Below, piece by piece: positions 16,631 through 26,099 of a DNA stretch of 64,000 bases. The stretch is taken from the NCBI GenBank assembly GCA_903928915.1, contig CAIYSL010000015.1, forward strand, positions 16,620 through 80,619, given 5' to 3'. The notes beneath the pieces were generated by a model. It saw only the letters and a list, made by a program, of their open reading frames with translations, did not search any database and was not told where the DNA came from. The translations under genes were made by a program, and so were the position numbers. This stretch comes from an uncultured Syntrophobacterales bacterium (GTDB taxonomy: Bacteria > Desulfobacterota > Syntrophia > Syntrophales > UBA5619). Each line of letters starts with the position of its first letter. The first letter of the stretch is position 1.

Positions 16631-18103
16631 ATGGACGTCATTCTCGCGGGCCACACGCTCGACTTCGAAATCATCCGACAGATCGCAGCCGAACACCCCG
16701 AACGAAAGGACCTGACGCCGGAAACCGTGGCGGCCGCCTACGCCCGGATCAGCCGGAATCCCCGGCCGGTAAACGAGCTGCGGGTTCTCGCCCGCGGCGA
16801 GGTGGAGAAGGCGCGCGCCTCCAATCGGAACATCGTCTTCGAGATGGGCCACAGCTCCATCGCCGAGCACGCGGTGTTCAACCTGGATTTTCTCGCCGTC
16901 TCCCGGCTCCTGGCCGAGGAGATCGAACGGTTCCGTCTCGCCTCCTACACCGAGAAATCGCAGCGGTATGTCCTGCTCCAGGACGACTTCGTCATCCCCG
17001 TCGAGGTGCGCGAGGCTGGCCTGGAGGCGCACTTCGTAGAAACCCTCCGGCTGCAGAACCGCTGCTACCATGACCTGTACGGGAAGCTCCGGCCGTTCGT
17101 GTTCGCGCAGCACCCCCAGCTCGCCGGCGATCCGGCCAACCGCTCCCTGCTGGAGGGGTGGGCCAAGGAGGACGCCCGTTACGTCATCGCCCTGGCCACC
17201 GAAACCCAGCTCGGGATGACCGTGAACGCCCGGAACATCGAGCTGATGATCCGCCGGCTGGCCGCCTCGCCCCTGGCCGAGGCCGGGGAGTGCAGCCGGC
17301 GGCTGTACGGGGCGATCGCAGGGATCGCCCCGTCGCTCGTCCGGTACACCGAGCCGACGGCCTACGACCGGGAGAGCGGAGCGGCGCTCCGCGAGCAGGC
17401 CGCCGGGATCGTGGGGGGCGGGCCCGCTGCGGTCCGCGGTGAGCCAGCCCTTACCGTCCGCCTGATCGACGCCACAACCGAGGCCGACGCGAAGGTCGCC
17501 GCGGCGCTCCTCCACAGCGCCTCGCAGGCCCCGCTTGCCGCCTGCCGGGAGGCCGCCGGCCGGATGGCCCCCGGGGAGCGGGAGGCGCTGATCAAGACGG
17601 CGCTCAGGCAGATGAAGGCCTACGACGCGGCCCCGCGCGAGTTCGAACACGTGGGGCTCACCTTCGAGGTCACGCTCAGCGCCACCTGCTTCGCCCAGCT
17701 CAAACGCCACCGCATGGCCACGATCACCGTCCAGGGCTACGACCCGGCGCTCGGCGTCACCGTCCCGCCGGCCGTGGCCGAGGTCGGGATGGAAGCGGCC
17801 TTCCGGGAGGTCTGCGGCCGGACCGAAGAGACCTGGGAGCGGATCCGCCGGGCCGCTCCGGCGGCAGCCGCCTACGTCCTGACCAACGCCCACCGCCGGC
17901 GCGTCAACCTGACCATGAACGCCCGCGAGCTGTACCACTTCGCCCGCGTGCGGGCGGACCGCCACGCCCAGTGGGACATCCGCGACACTGCCCTGCGGAT
18001 GGTCGCCGCGGGACGGTCGGTCATGCCGCTGACGCTGCTTTTGGCAACGGGCAAGGACGGGTTCGACGACCTCCGCGACCGCGTATACGAAAAGGAACGC
18101 TGA
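16631..18103 (+). CDS. tandem-domain ThyX-family protein (FAD-dependent thymidylate synthase homologue)
   Basis: A 490-residue protein made of two ThyX-like halves. The first half (about 30-250) has FEMGHSSIAEHAVF and ERFRLASYTEKSQRY, resembling the ThyX signature RHRxxSxNExSxRY but with Phe for the His. The second half (about 330-480) has LKRHRMATITVQGYDP, keeping RHR but losing the ExSxRY part, and TMNARELYHFARVR...AQWDIR, a classic ThyX FAD/dUMP block. ThyX is normally about 220-250 residues and tetrameric, so here one chain would supply two domains. Methylation of dUMP is possible but not assured. ATG follows GGAGAGGGGG. Confidence 0.82.
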   Translation: MDVILAGHTLDFEIIRQIAAEHPERKDLTPETVAAAYARISRNPRPVNELRVLARGEVEKARASNRNIVFEMGHSSIAEHAVFNLDFLAVSRLLAEEIERFRLASYTEKSQRYVLLQDDFVIPVEVREAGLEAHFVETLRLQNRCYHDLYGKLRPFVFAQHPQLAGDPANRSLLEGWAKEDARYVIALATETQLGMTVNARNIELMIRRLAASPLAEAGECSRRLYGAIAGIAPSLVRYTEPTAYDRESGAALREQAAGIVGGGPAAVRGEPALTVRLIDATTEADAKVAAALLHSASQAPLAACREAAGRMAPGEREALIKTALRQMKAYDAAPREFEHVGLTFEVTLSATCFAQLKRHRMATITVQGYDPALGVTVPPAVAEVGMEAAFREVCGRTEETWERIRRAAPAAAAYVLTNAHRRRVNLTMNARELYHFARVRADRHAQWDIRDTALRMVAAGRSVMPLTLLLATGKDGFDDLRDRVYEKER

Positions 18104-18109
18104 CCCCCT

Positions 18110-18148
18110 CCCCTTCGTCCCCTCCCGCCAGGGGAGGGGACGAAGGGG
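18110..18148. repeat. 17-base perfect inverted repeat, GC-rich
   Basis: CCCCTTCGTCCCCTCCC (18110-18126) is mirrored by its exact reverse complement at 18132-18148 around a five-base loop, directly after the thyX-like stop codon. A second purine-rich stretch of G runs follows to about 18182. It has no T tract, so it looks more like a dispersed intergenic palindrome of the REP type than a standard terminator, though it may stall or protect transcripts. Confidence 0.7.
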
Positions 18149-18214
18149 GCGAGGCTCCTGCCCGGGGAGGGGAGATGGGGGGGCGCCCGGTCAGCATCGA
18201 TGCAGGAGCGCGCC

Positions 18215-18979
18215 ATGGATACCCGCCCCCGCGAGGATTTACGAGACAAAGCCTACCCCCCGGTGACCGGGATCGGGCGCGACGAACACGTGGGCATGGT
18301 CCGGGAGATCTTCGCCACAATCCCCGGCCGCTACGACTTCCTCAACCGGCTGCTCAGCCTCCGCCGCGACGTGGCCTGGCGCCGCTTCGCCGTGCGGAAG
18401 ATGCGGTTTTTCGACACCTTCCGCCTTCTGGATGTGGCCACCGGCACCGCCGACCTGGCGATCGACGCCGCGCTTTGCCACCCGGACATCCGCGTGACCG
18501 GGATCGACTTCGTCCGGGAGATGCTCCTGCCGGGCCGGCTGAAGATCGCCGGCCGGGGGCTTGGCGAGCGCATCCGGCTCCTCCAGGCCGACGCCATGGC
18601 CCTTCCCTTTGCGGACAGGAGCTTCGACGCCGTGGGGATCGCCTTCGGCATCCGGAACATGCCGGACCGTCGCGGCGCCCTCCGGGAAATGCGGCGGGTC
18701 CTCGTCCCCGGCGGACGGGTCTTCGTCCTGGAGATGAACTTTCCCCGGAACCGCTTCAGCCGGTGGTTTTTCCGCCTCTACCTGAACCGTCTCCTCCCTG
18801 CCGCGGCGGGTTTTTTCTCCGGCAACCCCGCCGCCTACCGCTACCTCAGCGACTCGATCCTCCATTTTCCGCAGCCGCAGGCCTTTCTGGGCATGATGGA
18901 GGAGGCCGGGTTCCGGGACCTCAAACGGCACGCCCTGACCCTCGGCATCACCTGTCTGTACGTGGGGACCAGGGAGTAG
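18215..18979 (+). CDS. menG: demethylmenaquinone methyltransferase (UbiE/MenG)
   Basis: C-methyltransferase of quinone synthesis, 254 residues. Signature elements: FATIPGRYDFLNRLLSLRRDVAWRR, the SAM loop LLDVATGTADLAI, DAMALPFADRSFDAVGIAFGIRNMPDR, and the ExNFPRN segment late in the protein. In an anaerobe the product would be menaquinone. ATG at 18215 follows CAGGAGCGCC; the longer frame from 18200 starts inside the ribosome site. The strong palindrome upstream separates it from the thyX-like gene. Confidence 0.92.
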   Translation: MDTRPREDLRDKAYPPVTGIGRDEHVGMVREIFATIPGRYDFLNRLLSLRRDVAWRRFAVRKMRFFDTFRLLDVATGTADLAIDAALCHPDIRVTGIDFVREMLLPGRLKIAGRGLGERIRLLQADAMALPFADRSFDAVGIAFGIRNMPDRRGALREMRRVLVPGGRVFVLEMNFPRNRFSRWFFRLYLNRLLPAAAGFFSGNPAAYRYLSDSILHFPQPQAFLGMMEEAGFRDLKRHALTLGITCLYVGTRE

Positions 18980-19210
18980 CCCAAGGCGTCCGGGAACTTG
19001 ACCGGGGAGAGCGGCCATGCCACAATGCGTTCACTAGGAATCCGACGCCTCCCCGCGGGAATCGCCGTGCAAGACCTTGATTCGTCCATCCTCGGGTTCG
19101 CTCTCACTTCCCCGGACAGCCTCCTGCCGGTGCGGATAGTACCTTCTTTCGCTGACCACTTCTCGCAGCGGAGCGTTATCGATGCAACCGGTAACGAAAG
19201 CTTCATGCGG
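18980..19210. other. intergenic region before the phosphate operon
   Basis: About 230 bases without a convincing gene. Short frames here overlap on both strands and have no ribosome site or family features. A weak sigma-70-like pair (TTGACC at 18998, CACAAT at 19021, 17 apart) is visible but has no evident downstream gene. Base composition drops toward the Pho-box region. Confidence 0.5.
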
Positions 19211-19242
19211 CTGTAATAATGCGGTAACAATTAGGGTATACA
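19211..19242 (+). promoter_or_regulatory. Pho box and -10 element upstream of pstS
   Basis: CTGTAATAATGCGGTAAC (19211-19228) matches 12 of 18 positions of the E. coli Pho box and belongs to a run of 11-base half-sites (CTTCATGCGG before it, GGTAACAATT within it). TATACA (19237-19242) lies eight bases downstream, the spacing used by PhoB-activated promoters that lack a -35 element. PhoB itself is encoded at the end of this operon, so autoregulation is expected. Confidence 0.6.
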
Positions 19243-19302
19243 TTCCCGCTGCGTCGAAGGAACAACAGCCATCGATTGGGACATTCAGCAGAAGGAGGAA
19301 CT

Positions 19303-20313
19303 ATGCGAAAGTTTTTCAAGATTGCAGCGATATTGGCATGTGTGGTATCGTTTTCACCGGCGCAGGCGGCGGAAAAGCTCAACGGTGCGGGAGCCAGTTT
19401 TCCGTATCCCGTCTACTCGGCCTGGGCCTTTGATTACCACAAGGCGACCGGGGTACAGCTCAACTACCAGTCCATCGGCTCGGGCGGCGGCATCAGGCAG
19501 ATCACCGAGAGGACGGTGGATTTCGGGGCCTCCGATGCCCCGCTGACGCCGGATGCGCTTGCCAAGGCGAAGCTGCTGCAATTCCCCGCCGTTATCGGCG
19601 GAGTGGTGCCGGTGGTCAACATCGCCGGGGTGAAACCGGGGGAGATGCGGCTCGATGCCGAAGCCTCCGCTAAAATATTCCTGGGAGAAATCAAGTATTG
19701 GGATGACGGCAAGATCCGGGCGTTGAACCCCAAGCTGAAGCTCGCCCATACCGAGATCACGGTTGTCCACCGGTCGGACGGGTCGGGGACCACGGCCGTA
19801 TTCACCGAATATCTCAACGCCGTTTCTCCCGACTGGAAGGCGAAGGTGGGTTCGGGCACCGCGGTAAAATGGCCCGTCGGCATCGGCGGCAAAGGGAACG
19901 AGGGGGTGGCGAACTACGTACAGCGGACGGCAAACTCGATCGGGTATGTGGAATTTGCCTATGCGGAGCAGAACAAGCTCACCTACACGCTCCTCAAAAA
20001 CGCCGCCGGCACCTATGTCACCCCGAGCTTCGCTGCCTTTGAGGATGCCGCGGACACGGGCACGTTCGACCCGAAGAACCATTTTTATCTCTGGCTGGTG
20101 AACGCCCCGGGGAAAGATTCCTGGCCGATCGCGGGGGCGACCTTCATCCTGCTTGCCCAGGAAAAGATGGATGCCAACCGGAAGGTGGTGAAATTCTACG
20201 ACTGGGCCTTCAAGAACGGAGATGCCAAGGCAAAGGAACTGGTCTACGTGCCCTTGCCCAAATCCTTGAAGGATAAGATCAGGGCCTATTGGAAGGCAAA
20301 CGGCGCGCAATAG
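19303..20313 (+). CDS. pstS: phosphate ABC transporter substrate-binding protein
   Basis: Periplasmic phosphate-binding protein, 336 residues with a signal peptide ending near AQA (residue 22). LNGAGASFPYPVYSAWAFDY, the SIGSGGGIRQI loop, GASDAPLT and HRSDGSGTT carry the residues that grip phosphate in PstS. ATG at 19303 follows GAAGGAGGAA. First gene of pstSCAB-phoU-phoR-phoB and behind a probable Pho box, so induced by phosphate starvation. A hairpin after the stop may limit read-through into pstC so that PstS is made in excess. Confidence 0.96.
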   Translation: MRKFFKIAAILACVVSFSPAQAAEKLNGAGASFPYPVYSAWAFDYHKATGVQLNYQSIGSGGGIRQITERTVDFGASDAPLTPDALAKAKLLQFPAVIGGVVPVVNIAGVKPGEMRLDAEASAKIFLGEIKYWDDGKIRALNPKLKLAHTEITVVHRSDGSGTTAVFTEYLNAVSPDWKAKVGSGTAVKWPVGIGGKGNEGVANYVQRTANSIGYVEFAYAEQNKLTYTLLKNAAGTYVTPSFAAFEDAADTGTFDPKNHFYLWLVNAPGKDSWPIAGATFILLAQEKMDANRKVVKFYDWAFKNGDAKAKELVYVPLPKSLKDKIRAYWKANGAQ

Positions 20314-20328
20314 GCAGTGCTGAACAGC

Positions 20329-20366
20329 CGGGGCGGGTATTGCACACGCCCGCCCCGTTCTTCTTT
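20329..20366 (+). terminator. hairpin between pstS and pstC
   Basis: CGGGGCGGG (20329-20337) pairs with CCCGCCCCG (20349-20357), followed by a pyrimidine run TTCTTCTTT. Likely a partial terminator or a 3' stabiliser that allows more PstS than membrane subunits. Confidence 0.55.
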
Positions 20367-20395
20367 CCTGAGACCGAAGCAGAGGAACACCGGGA

Positions 20396-21337
20396 ATGGC
20401 CGTTACCGTAAAACGAAATCCAGGAGACATCATCTTCTTCTCGCTCACCGCCGTCGCCTCCTGCACGATCATCGTCTTCATTGTCGGCATTGTATTCGTC
20501 CTGCTCACGGAATCCTCCCTGGCGATACAAAAATTCGGCGTCATACAGTTCCTTACCTCCACCGAGTGGGACCCGGTCAAGGAAACCTTCGGCGCCTTGA
20601 CCAGCATCTATGGAACCATCGTTACCACCGCGCTGTCGCTTCTCATCGCAATCCCCGTCGCCCTGGGGATTGCCATCTTCATCACCGAAGTAGCGCCGAA
20701 TTTCCTGAGAGCCCCGATCGGGATCGCCATCGAGCTTTTGGCCGCCATTCCGAGCATCATTTACGGCATGTGGGGTCTTTTCACCCTCTCTCCGCTCATG
20801 GGCAACACGGTCGAACCGTTTCTCAAAAAGGCGACCGCCTCCATTCCGCTGGTAAGCGTCCTTTTCCAGGGGACCCCGATGGGCATCGATGTGTTGACCG
20901 CAAGCGTCATCCTGAGCATCATGATCATCCCCTTCACGGCAAGCATCGCACGGGATGCATTCAACCTGACGCCGGCCGTCGTCAAGGAGTCCGCCTACGC
21001 CCTGGGAACGACAAAGTGGGAGGTCGTAAAGAATATCGTCATCCCCTACTCAAAGCTCGGCGTGTTCGGGGGAATCCTTTTTTCCCTGGGACGCGCCCTC
21101 GGCGAAACCATGGCGGTGGCCTTTGTCCTGGGGAACAACCACCGGATATTCACCTCGCTGTTCGACAGCGCCGCGACCATAACCGTGACCCTTGCCAACG
21201 AGTTCACCGAGGCGGATAAAGACATTTACCTTTCCTCGCTCTTTTATCTGGCACTGGTCCTGTTTGTGATGAGTTTCGTCTTCCTTGCCATCGCGAAATT
21301 CTTTCTCCTCAGGGCGGAACGGAGGTACTCGCGATGA
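20396..21337 (+). CDS. pstC: phosphate ABC transporter permease PstC
   Basis: Inner-membrane subunit of the high-affinity phosphate importer, 313 residues and about six membrane helices. The EAA-type loop is visible in the second half (ALGTTKWEVVKNIVIPYSKLGVFGGILFSLGRALGETMAVAF), with the RALGETMAV segment diagnostic for Pst permeases. Shares an ATGA overlap with pstA, which indicates coupled translation. Confidence 0.95.
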   Translation: MAVTVKRNPGDIIFFSLTAVASCTIIVFIVGIVFVLLTESSLAIQKFGVIQFLTSTEWDPVKETFGALTSIYGTIVTTALSLLIAIPVALGIAIFITEVAPNFLRAPIGIAIELLAAIPSIIYGMWGLFTLSPLMGNTVEPFLKKATASIPLVSVLFQGTPMGIDVLTASVILSIMIIPFTASIARDAFNLTPAVVKESAYALGTTKWEVVKNIVIPYSKLGVFGGILFSLGRALGETMAVAFVLGNNHRIFTSLFDSAATITVTLANEFTEADKDIYLSSLFYLALVLFVMSFVFLAIAKFFLLRAERRYSR

Positions 21338-22173
21338 CCAGAGAGCAGATACGGAAAGCGGAAGGGGCAGCCGCCCTTACCCTGAGCACCTTGTCCGCCC
21401 TCCTGGGGCTGTTCTGGCTGGTCTTCATCCTCGGTGACGTGCTCGTGCAGGGGTTGCAGGCCCTCACCCCGACCCTGTTCCTCAACGACCCCGCGCCGGC
21501 AGGCGCCGAAGGCGGGGGGTTGCGGCACGCCTTCGTCGGCCAGCTGCTGATAACCTTTTTCGCGTCTCTGATCGGCGTACCGGTCGGGGTGCTCGGGGGG
21601 ACATTCCTGGCGGAGTATGCACGGGGGAGAAGGATTGCCCGGATCATCAGCATCCTCTCCGATATCGTGGTGAGCGTCCCGTCCATCGTCATCGGGACCT
21701 TCGTGTATGCGGTCCTGGTGAAACCGGTGGGACACTTCAACGGCTGGGCCGGGGCGGTCGCCCTCGCCATCATCATGATCCCCGTCGTGCTCAGGACGAC
21801 GGAAGACATGCTTTCCCTGGTGCCGTGGGAATTGCGGGAGGCGGCGTTTGCCCTGGGAGCCCCCTATTACAAGGTGATCATCCAGGTGGTGTACCGGGGG
21901 GCAGCAACCGGCATCCTCACCGGCATCCTCCTGTCCATCGCGCGGGTAGCCGGGGAGACGGCGCCGCTGCTGTTCACCTCGTTCAATAACTCGTTCTTTT
22001 CGGTGGATATGAGCCATCCCATCGCATCTCTGACGGCAACGATCTTCCAGTACGCCACGGGTCCCTACAAGACCTGGCATGCCCAAGCATGGGCCGCATC
22101 CTTTGTCATCACGGTTTTTATCCTTCTGCTCACCATCCTGGGACGGCTGATCATCCGGTGGAGGTACAAATAA
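21334..22173 (+). CDS. pstA: phosphate ABC transporter permease PstA
   Basis: Second permease subunit, 279 residues. [43 protein letters not shown] is the EAA loop plus the conserved [12 protein letters not shown] segment of PstA. Six hydrophobic segments are present. It overlaps pstC by four bases at its start and pstB by one base at its end (TAATG). Confidence 0.95.
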   Translation: MTREQIRKAEGAAALTLSTLSALLGLFWLVFILGDVLVQGLQALTPTLFLNDPAPAGAEGGGLRHAFVGQLLITFFASLIGVPVGVLGGTFLAEYARGRRIARIISILSDIVVSVPSIVIGTFVYAVLVKPVGHFNGWAGAVALAIIMIPVVLRTTEDMLSLVPWELREAAFALGAPYYKVIIQVVYRGAATGILTGILLSIARVAGETAPLLFTSFNNSFFSVDMSHPIASLTATIFQYATGPYKTWHAQAWAASFVITVFILLLTILGRLIIRWRYK

Positions 22174-22937
22174 TGGCTGAGACCGCGGAGATAACGGTTA
22201 ACACCCTGAACTTCTATTATTCCGGCACTATCCATGCCTTGAAGAATATCAGCCTTCCGGTGTACAAGCATTCCGTAACCGCCCTGATCGGTCCCTCCGG
22301 GTGCGGCAAGACGACCTTGCTGCGCTGCTTCAACAGGATGCACGACCTCTATCCCAACAACCGCTACGAGGGAGAAATTCTGCTCGGCAAGGAAAACATC
22401 CTCGACAATGCCACGGACCTGATCACCCTCAGAAGCCGCATCGGCATGGTCTTTCAGAAACCCACGCCGTTTCCGATGAGCATCTTCGACAATATCGCCT
22501 ACGGGCTTAAACTGAAGGGGATCACCAACCGGGCCGTTCAGTCCGGACGGGTTGAGAAGGCCCTCCACGATGCGCACCTCTGGGCAGAGGTGAAGGACAA
22601 ACTCAAGTCGAGCGCCTACGAGCTGTCCGGCGGACAGCAGCAGCGGCTCGTCATCGCCCGGGCCCTGGCCGTCGATCCCGAGATCCTGCTCTTCGACGAG
22701 CCCACCTCCGCCCTGGACCCCTTATCCACCGCGAAGATAGAAGAGCTGATCGAACTATTGAGAAAGCAAATCACGATCATCATCGTCACGCACAACATGC
22801 AGCAGGCGGCGCGGATTTCCGACTGGACCGGCTTTTTGATGCTCGGGGAGTTGATCGAGTTCGACCGGACGGACAAGATATTCACCACGCCGTCGCAAAA
22901 ATTGACCGAAGACTACGTGACCGGCAGGTTCGGTTGA
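22173..22937 (+). CDS. pstB: phosphate ABC transporter ATPase PstB
   Basis: Cytoplasmic ATPase of the phosphate importer, 254 residues. Walker [12 protein letters not shown], the ABC signature LSGGQQQRL, Walker [14 protein letters not shown] and the switch histidine in [14 protein letters not shown] are all intact. The PstB-specific [16 protein letters not shown] segment after Walker A is present. The ATG at 22173 was chosen over upstream codons because it overlaps the pstA stop and follows GGAGGTACAAAT. Confidence 0.96.
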   Translation: MAETAEITVNTLNFYYSGTIHALKNISLPVYKHSVTALIGPSGCGKTTLLRCFNRMHDLYPNNRYEGEILLGKENILDNATDLITLRSRIGMVFQKPTPFPMSIFDNIAYGLKLKGITNRAVQSGRVEKALHDAHLWAEVKDKLKSSAYELSGGQQQRLVIARALAVDPEILLFDEPTSALDPLSTAKIEELIELLRKQITIIIVTHNMQQAARISDWTGFLMLGELIEFDRTDKIFTTPSQKLTEDYVTGRFG

Positions 22938-22951
22938 CGAAGGGGGGCGGT

Positions 22952-23641
22952 ATGGAAGAGAAACGGCACATCAACATCCAGTACGACAACGAGCTCAGGG
23001 AAGTAAAAGACAGCCTGATCTACGTGGGGGCGCTGACTGAGAAGGCCATCGAACAGGGGATTATCGCCCTTCTGAACCGGGACACGGAGATGGCCCGGCA
23101 GGTCATCGCCAACGACAGCCTGATCGACAAACTCGACATCGAAATTGAGGAAAAATGCATCCGCCTGCTGGCCCTGCGGCAACCGGCGGCCAAGGACCTG
23201 CGGTTCATCACCACGGCGATCAAGATCAACGGACACCTGGAGCGAATCGGCGACATGGTCGTCAAGATTGCCGAAAAAACGATCATCCTGAACCAGGAGC
23301 CGCTGCTGAAGCCCTATGTCGACCTGCCGAGGATGGCGGAGGTGGCACAGCGAATGATCAAGGAGAGTCTCGACGCCTTTGTCAACGAAGATGTGGCCCT
23401 GGCCCACAAGGTGCGAAAGGACGACGAGATCATCGACAAGCTCAATGAGCAGATATTCCGCGAGCTGCTCACCTTCATGATGGAAAACCCGCACACGATT
23501 CACCGGGCAATGATCATTTCCCAGATCTCAAAGAGCCTGGAGAGGATTTCGGATCATGCGGAGGGCATAGCCGACATGGTGATTTACATGGTCACGGGAG
23601 AGAGCGTCCGGCACAAGCCGACGTCTGCGGAGAACGGATGA
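22952..23641 (+). CDS. phoU: phosphate signalling protein PhoU
   Basis: A 229-residue all-helical protein of two PhoU repeats. The metal-cluster motifs E/DxxxD are visible as DNELREVKDSL, LAHKVRKDDEIIDKLN and ERISDHAEGIADM in the two three-helix bundles. PhoU links the Pst transporter to PhoR and represses the response when phosphate is plentiful. ATG at 22952 follows a GA/GGGGGG-rich ribosome site. It ends four bases into phoR (ATGA), so phosphate uptake, PhoU and the kinase are translated together. Confidence 0.95.
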   Translation: MEEKRHINIQYDNELREVKDSLIYVGALTEKAIEQGIIALLNRDTEMARQVIANDSLIDKLDIEIEEKCIRLLALRQPAAKDLRFITTAIKINGHLERIGDMVVKIAEKTIILNQEPLLKPYVDLPRMAEVAQRMIKESLDAFVNEDVALAHKVRKDDEIIDKLNEQIFRELLTFMMENPHTIHRAMIISQISKSLERISDHAEGIADMVIYMVTGESVRHKPTSAENG

Positions 23642-25395
23642 AGCTTCGCCTGTTCCATAAATTCTTTTTCGCCTTCCTCGCCGTCGGCGTTGCCGTCGTC
23701 GCTCTCGCCGCCGTCTTGACGGAACAAGAGCTCAAAGCCGACCTCACCCTCCGGATCGGCGAGGAATTGGCTGCTGAGGCGCGGATCATCGCGCTGATGC
23801 CGGCGCGCAGTATCGCTCCGCAGGCCGGGGAACTGGCGAAGCGCGCCCGGGCCCGTCTGACGCTGATCGACGCCGCGGGCCGGGTGACGGCCGATTCGGA
23901 GGCCGCGGGCCGGGAGTTGGACAATCACCTCGACCGCCCGGAGATCCAGGAAGCGCTCCGCACGGGCGTGGGCACGGCCGTACGCTACAGCCTCACCCTG
24001 AAGACGGACATGATCTACGTGGCCGTCCCCCTGCGGGAGGGGGCGCGGTCGGCGGGCTACATCCGCCTCGCCCGCCCCCTGAAGGAGGTCGCCCTGGCCA
24101 CCGCGGGGATGGGCAAAACCGTTTTTCAGATCACCCTGGCCATCGTCGTTGTCTGTCTGACGATCGCCCTGCTGTTTTCCCTGAAGATGCTCGCCCCGAT
24201 CCGCAGGCTGGCGGCCTTCGCCGGGCAGGCGCGGACGGGGAATGTATCCCGGCCGCCGCGGATCGACTCCCGGGACGAAATCGGGCAGCTCGCCGAAGCC
24301 ATCGCCGACATGGTGGCGGCCCTCCAGGAAAAGATCCGGATGTGCGCGGCCGAGACCGACAAGCTGGAATCGGTATTCTCCGGCATGAGCGAAGGGGTCA
24401 TCGTCCTGGATGCGGACGACCGGGTCGAGTCGGTCAACCGCGGGATGGCGGAGATGACCGGCCGTGCGCCGGGGGATGTGCTCGGAAAGACGCTCCTGGA
24501 GGCCTTCCGCAACAGCAAACTCCATGACGCCCTGGAACGGTTCCGTCAGCGGGAAGAGACCATTACCGAGGAAATCGCCCTGGGCGATCACCCTCCGGTC
24601 ATGATGGACGTGACCGTCTCCGCCATCCGCGGCGACAACGGCGAAGAACGGAAGACCGTTCTGGTGTTCCACGACGTGACCCGCCTAAAAAAACTCGAAC
24701 GGATCCGCACCGATTTCGTGGCCAACGTCACCCATGAGATCCGAACCCCCCTGACGGCGATCATCGGGTTCGTGGAAACCCTCCAGCAGGGGGGGCTCGA
24801 CGATCGGGAGACGACCCTGAAATTCCTGCGGACCATCCAGGAAAACGCCCAGCGGCTGAACCGCCTCGTGGACGACCTCCTGATCCTCTCCGGCATCGAA
24901 CTGGGGGAGACAAAGCTCCACCGGGAACGGCTGGCCGTGGGAGACGTGTTCGAGCAAGCCCTGGCCGTCGTGGCGCCGCGGATCGGTGAGAAGAACCTGA
25001 AGCTCATCAGGGACGTCCCCGGGGAATTGCCTCCGATCAGGGCTGACCGGGACCGCCTCGTTCAGATCCTGTTGAACATCCTGGACAACGCCGTCAAGTT
25101 CACGCCGGCGGAGGGAACGATCACGGTCACGGTCGCGCCCGGCGCCGCAGACGAGCTGATCGTCCGGATTGCCGACACGGGCGTCGGCATCCCGCAGGGC
25201 GAGATCCCCCGGCTGGGGGAGCGGTTCTACCGGGCGGACAGGGCGCGCGCGCGCGAACTGGGCGGCACCGGCCTGGGGCTTTCCATCGTTAAACACCTGC
25301 TGAATGCGCACGGCGGACGGATGGAGATCGACAGTACGCAGGGTCGCGGCACGACCGTGTCGCTCTTCTTTCCGCTTTTTTCTGAGGTAACATGA
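23638..25395 (+). CDS. phoR: phosphate-regulon sensor histidine kinase PhoR
   Basis: A 585-residue membrane kinase. A first helix (about 8-28), an extracytoplasmic sensor region of roughly 130 residues, a second helix (about 160-182), HAMP (about 185-240), a PAS domain (about 245-350), the dimerisation domain with His366 in NVTHEIRTPLTAI, and the ATPase with N box NAVKFT, DTGVGI and GTGLGLSIVKH. The large periplasmic domain makes this the long form seen in Gram-positives and deltaproteobacteria rather than the E. coli form. Its stop overlaps phoB by four bases. Confidence 0.93.
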   Translation: MKLRLFHKFFFAFLAVGVAVVALAAVLTEQELKADLTLRIGEELAAEARIIALMPARSIAPQAGELAKRARARLTLIDAAGRVTADSEAAGRELDNHLDRPEIQEALRTGVGTAVRYSLTLKTDMIYVAVPLREGARSAGYIRLARPLKEVALATAGMGKTVFQITLAIVVVCLTIALLFSLKMLAPIRRLAAFAGQARTGNVSRPPRIDSRDEIGQLAEAIADMVAALQEKIRMCAAETDKLESVFSGMSEGVIVLDADDRVESVNRGMAEMTGRAPGDVLGKTLLEAFRNSKLHDALERFRQREETITEEIALGDHPPVMMDVTVSAIRGDNGEERKTVLVFHDVTRLKKLERIRTDFVANVTHEIRTPLTAIIGFVETLQQGGLDDRETTLKFLRTIQENAQRLNRLVDDLLILSGIELGETKLHRERLAVGDVFEQALAVVAPRIGEKNLKLIRDVPGELPPIRADRDRLVQILLNILDNAVKFTPAEGTITVTVAPGAADELIVRIADTGVGIPQGEIPRLGERFYRADRARARELGGTGLGLSIVKHLLNAHGGRMEIDSTQGRGTTVSLFFPLFSEVT

Positions 25396-26099
25396 CGCAG
25401 AAAAAGATCCTGATTGCCGACGATGAAAAGGATATCGTCGCGCTTATCGCCTACAACCTGGAACGGGAAGGCTATGCAGTCGTCACGGCCTTTGACGGGC
25501 AAAAAGCCTGGGAGATGGTCGCCGCCGAAAAGCCCGATCTGGTCATCCTCGACCTGATGATGCCGGCGATTTCCGGGATGGAGGTCTGCCGGATGATCCG
25601 GCGCCACCCCGGGACGGCAGCCCTGCCGATCATCATGCTGACGGCGAAGTCGGACGCGGTAGACAAGATTCTGGGGCTGGAGGTCGGGGCGGACGACTAC
25701 CTCACCAAGCCGTTTCACCTCCGGGAGCTCATCGCCAGGATCCGTGCGGTCCTCAGAAGATCGGAACGGCGTCCCGACGACGATGCGCCCGAAGCGCTGG
25801 ATTATGCCGGGCTCCACGTGGACCTCAAGTCCTACCAGGCGACGGTGGACGGCAGCCCCGTCGCGCTGAGCTCCCGCGAGTTCAGACTGCTTCAGTTCCT
25901 GATGCGCCACCCCGGCCGGGTCTACAGCAGGGAGCAACTGCTCGACCATGTCTGGGGCGATGAGGCGTTTGTGGAACCGCGGACCGTGGATGTGCATATC
26001 AGCCGTCTCAGGGCTGCGATCGAACCGAACAAAGAAGATCCGCGGTACGTGCTCACCGTTCGGGGCATCGGGTACAAGTTTGCGGATGCGGATGCATGA
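25392..26099 (+). CDS. phoB: phosphate-regulon response regulator PhoB
   Basis: OmpR-family regulator, 235 residues. The receiver domain has Asp10/Asp11, phospho-acceptor Asp54 (ILDLMMP) and Lys in DDYLTKPF; the C-terminal winged helix ends with the typical DVHISRLRAAIE...RGIGYKF. PhoB in this position should activate the Pho box upstream of pstS and so its own operon. Last gene of the seven-gene phosphate cluster. Confidence 0.94.
   Translation: MTQKKILIADDEKDIVALIAYNLEREGYAVVTAFDGQKAWEMVAAEKPDLVILDLMMPAISGMEVCRMIRRHPGTAALPIIMLTAKSDAVDKILGLEVGADDYLTKPFHLRELIARIRAVLRRSERRPDDDAPEALDYAGLHVDLKSYQATVDGSPVALSSREFRLLQFLMRHPGRVYSREQLLDHVWGDEAFVEPRTVDVHISRLRAAIEPNKEDPRYVLTVRGIGYKFADADA

Noticed and set aside
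18998..19026. TTGACC-17-CACAAT promoter candidate
   Set aside because: Weak -10 and no gene at a suitable distance; the pst operon has a better Pho-box promoter.
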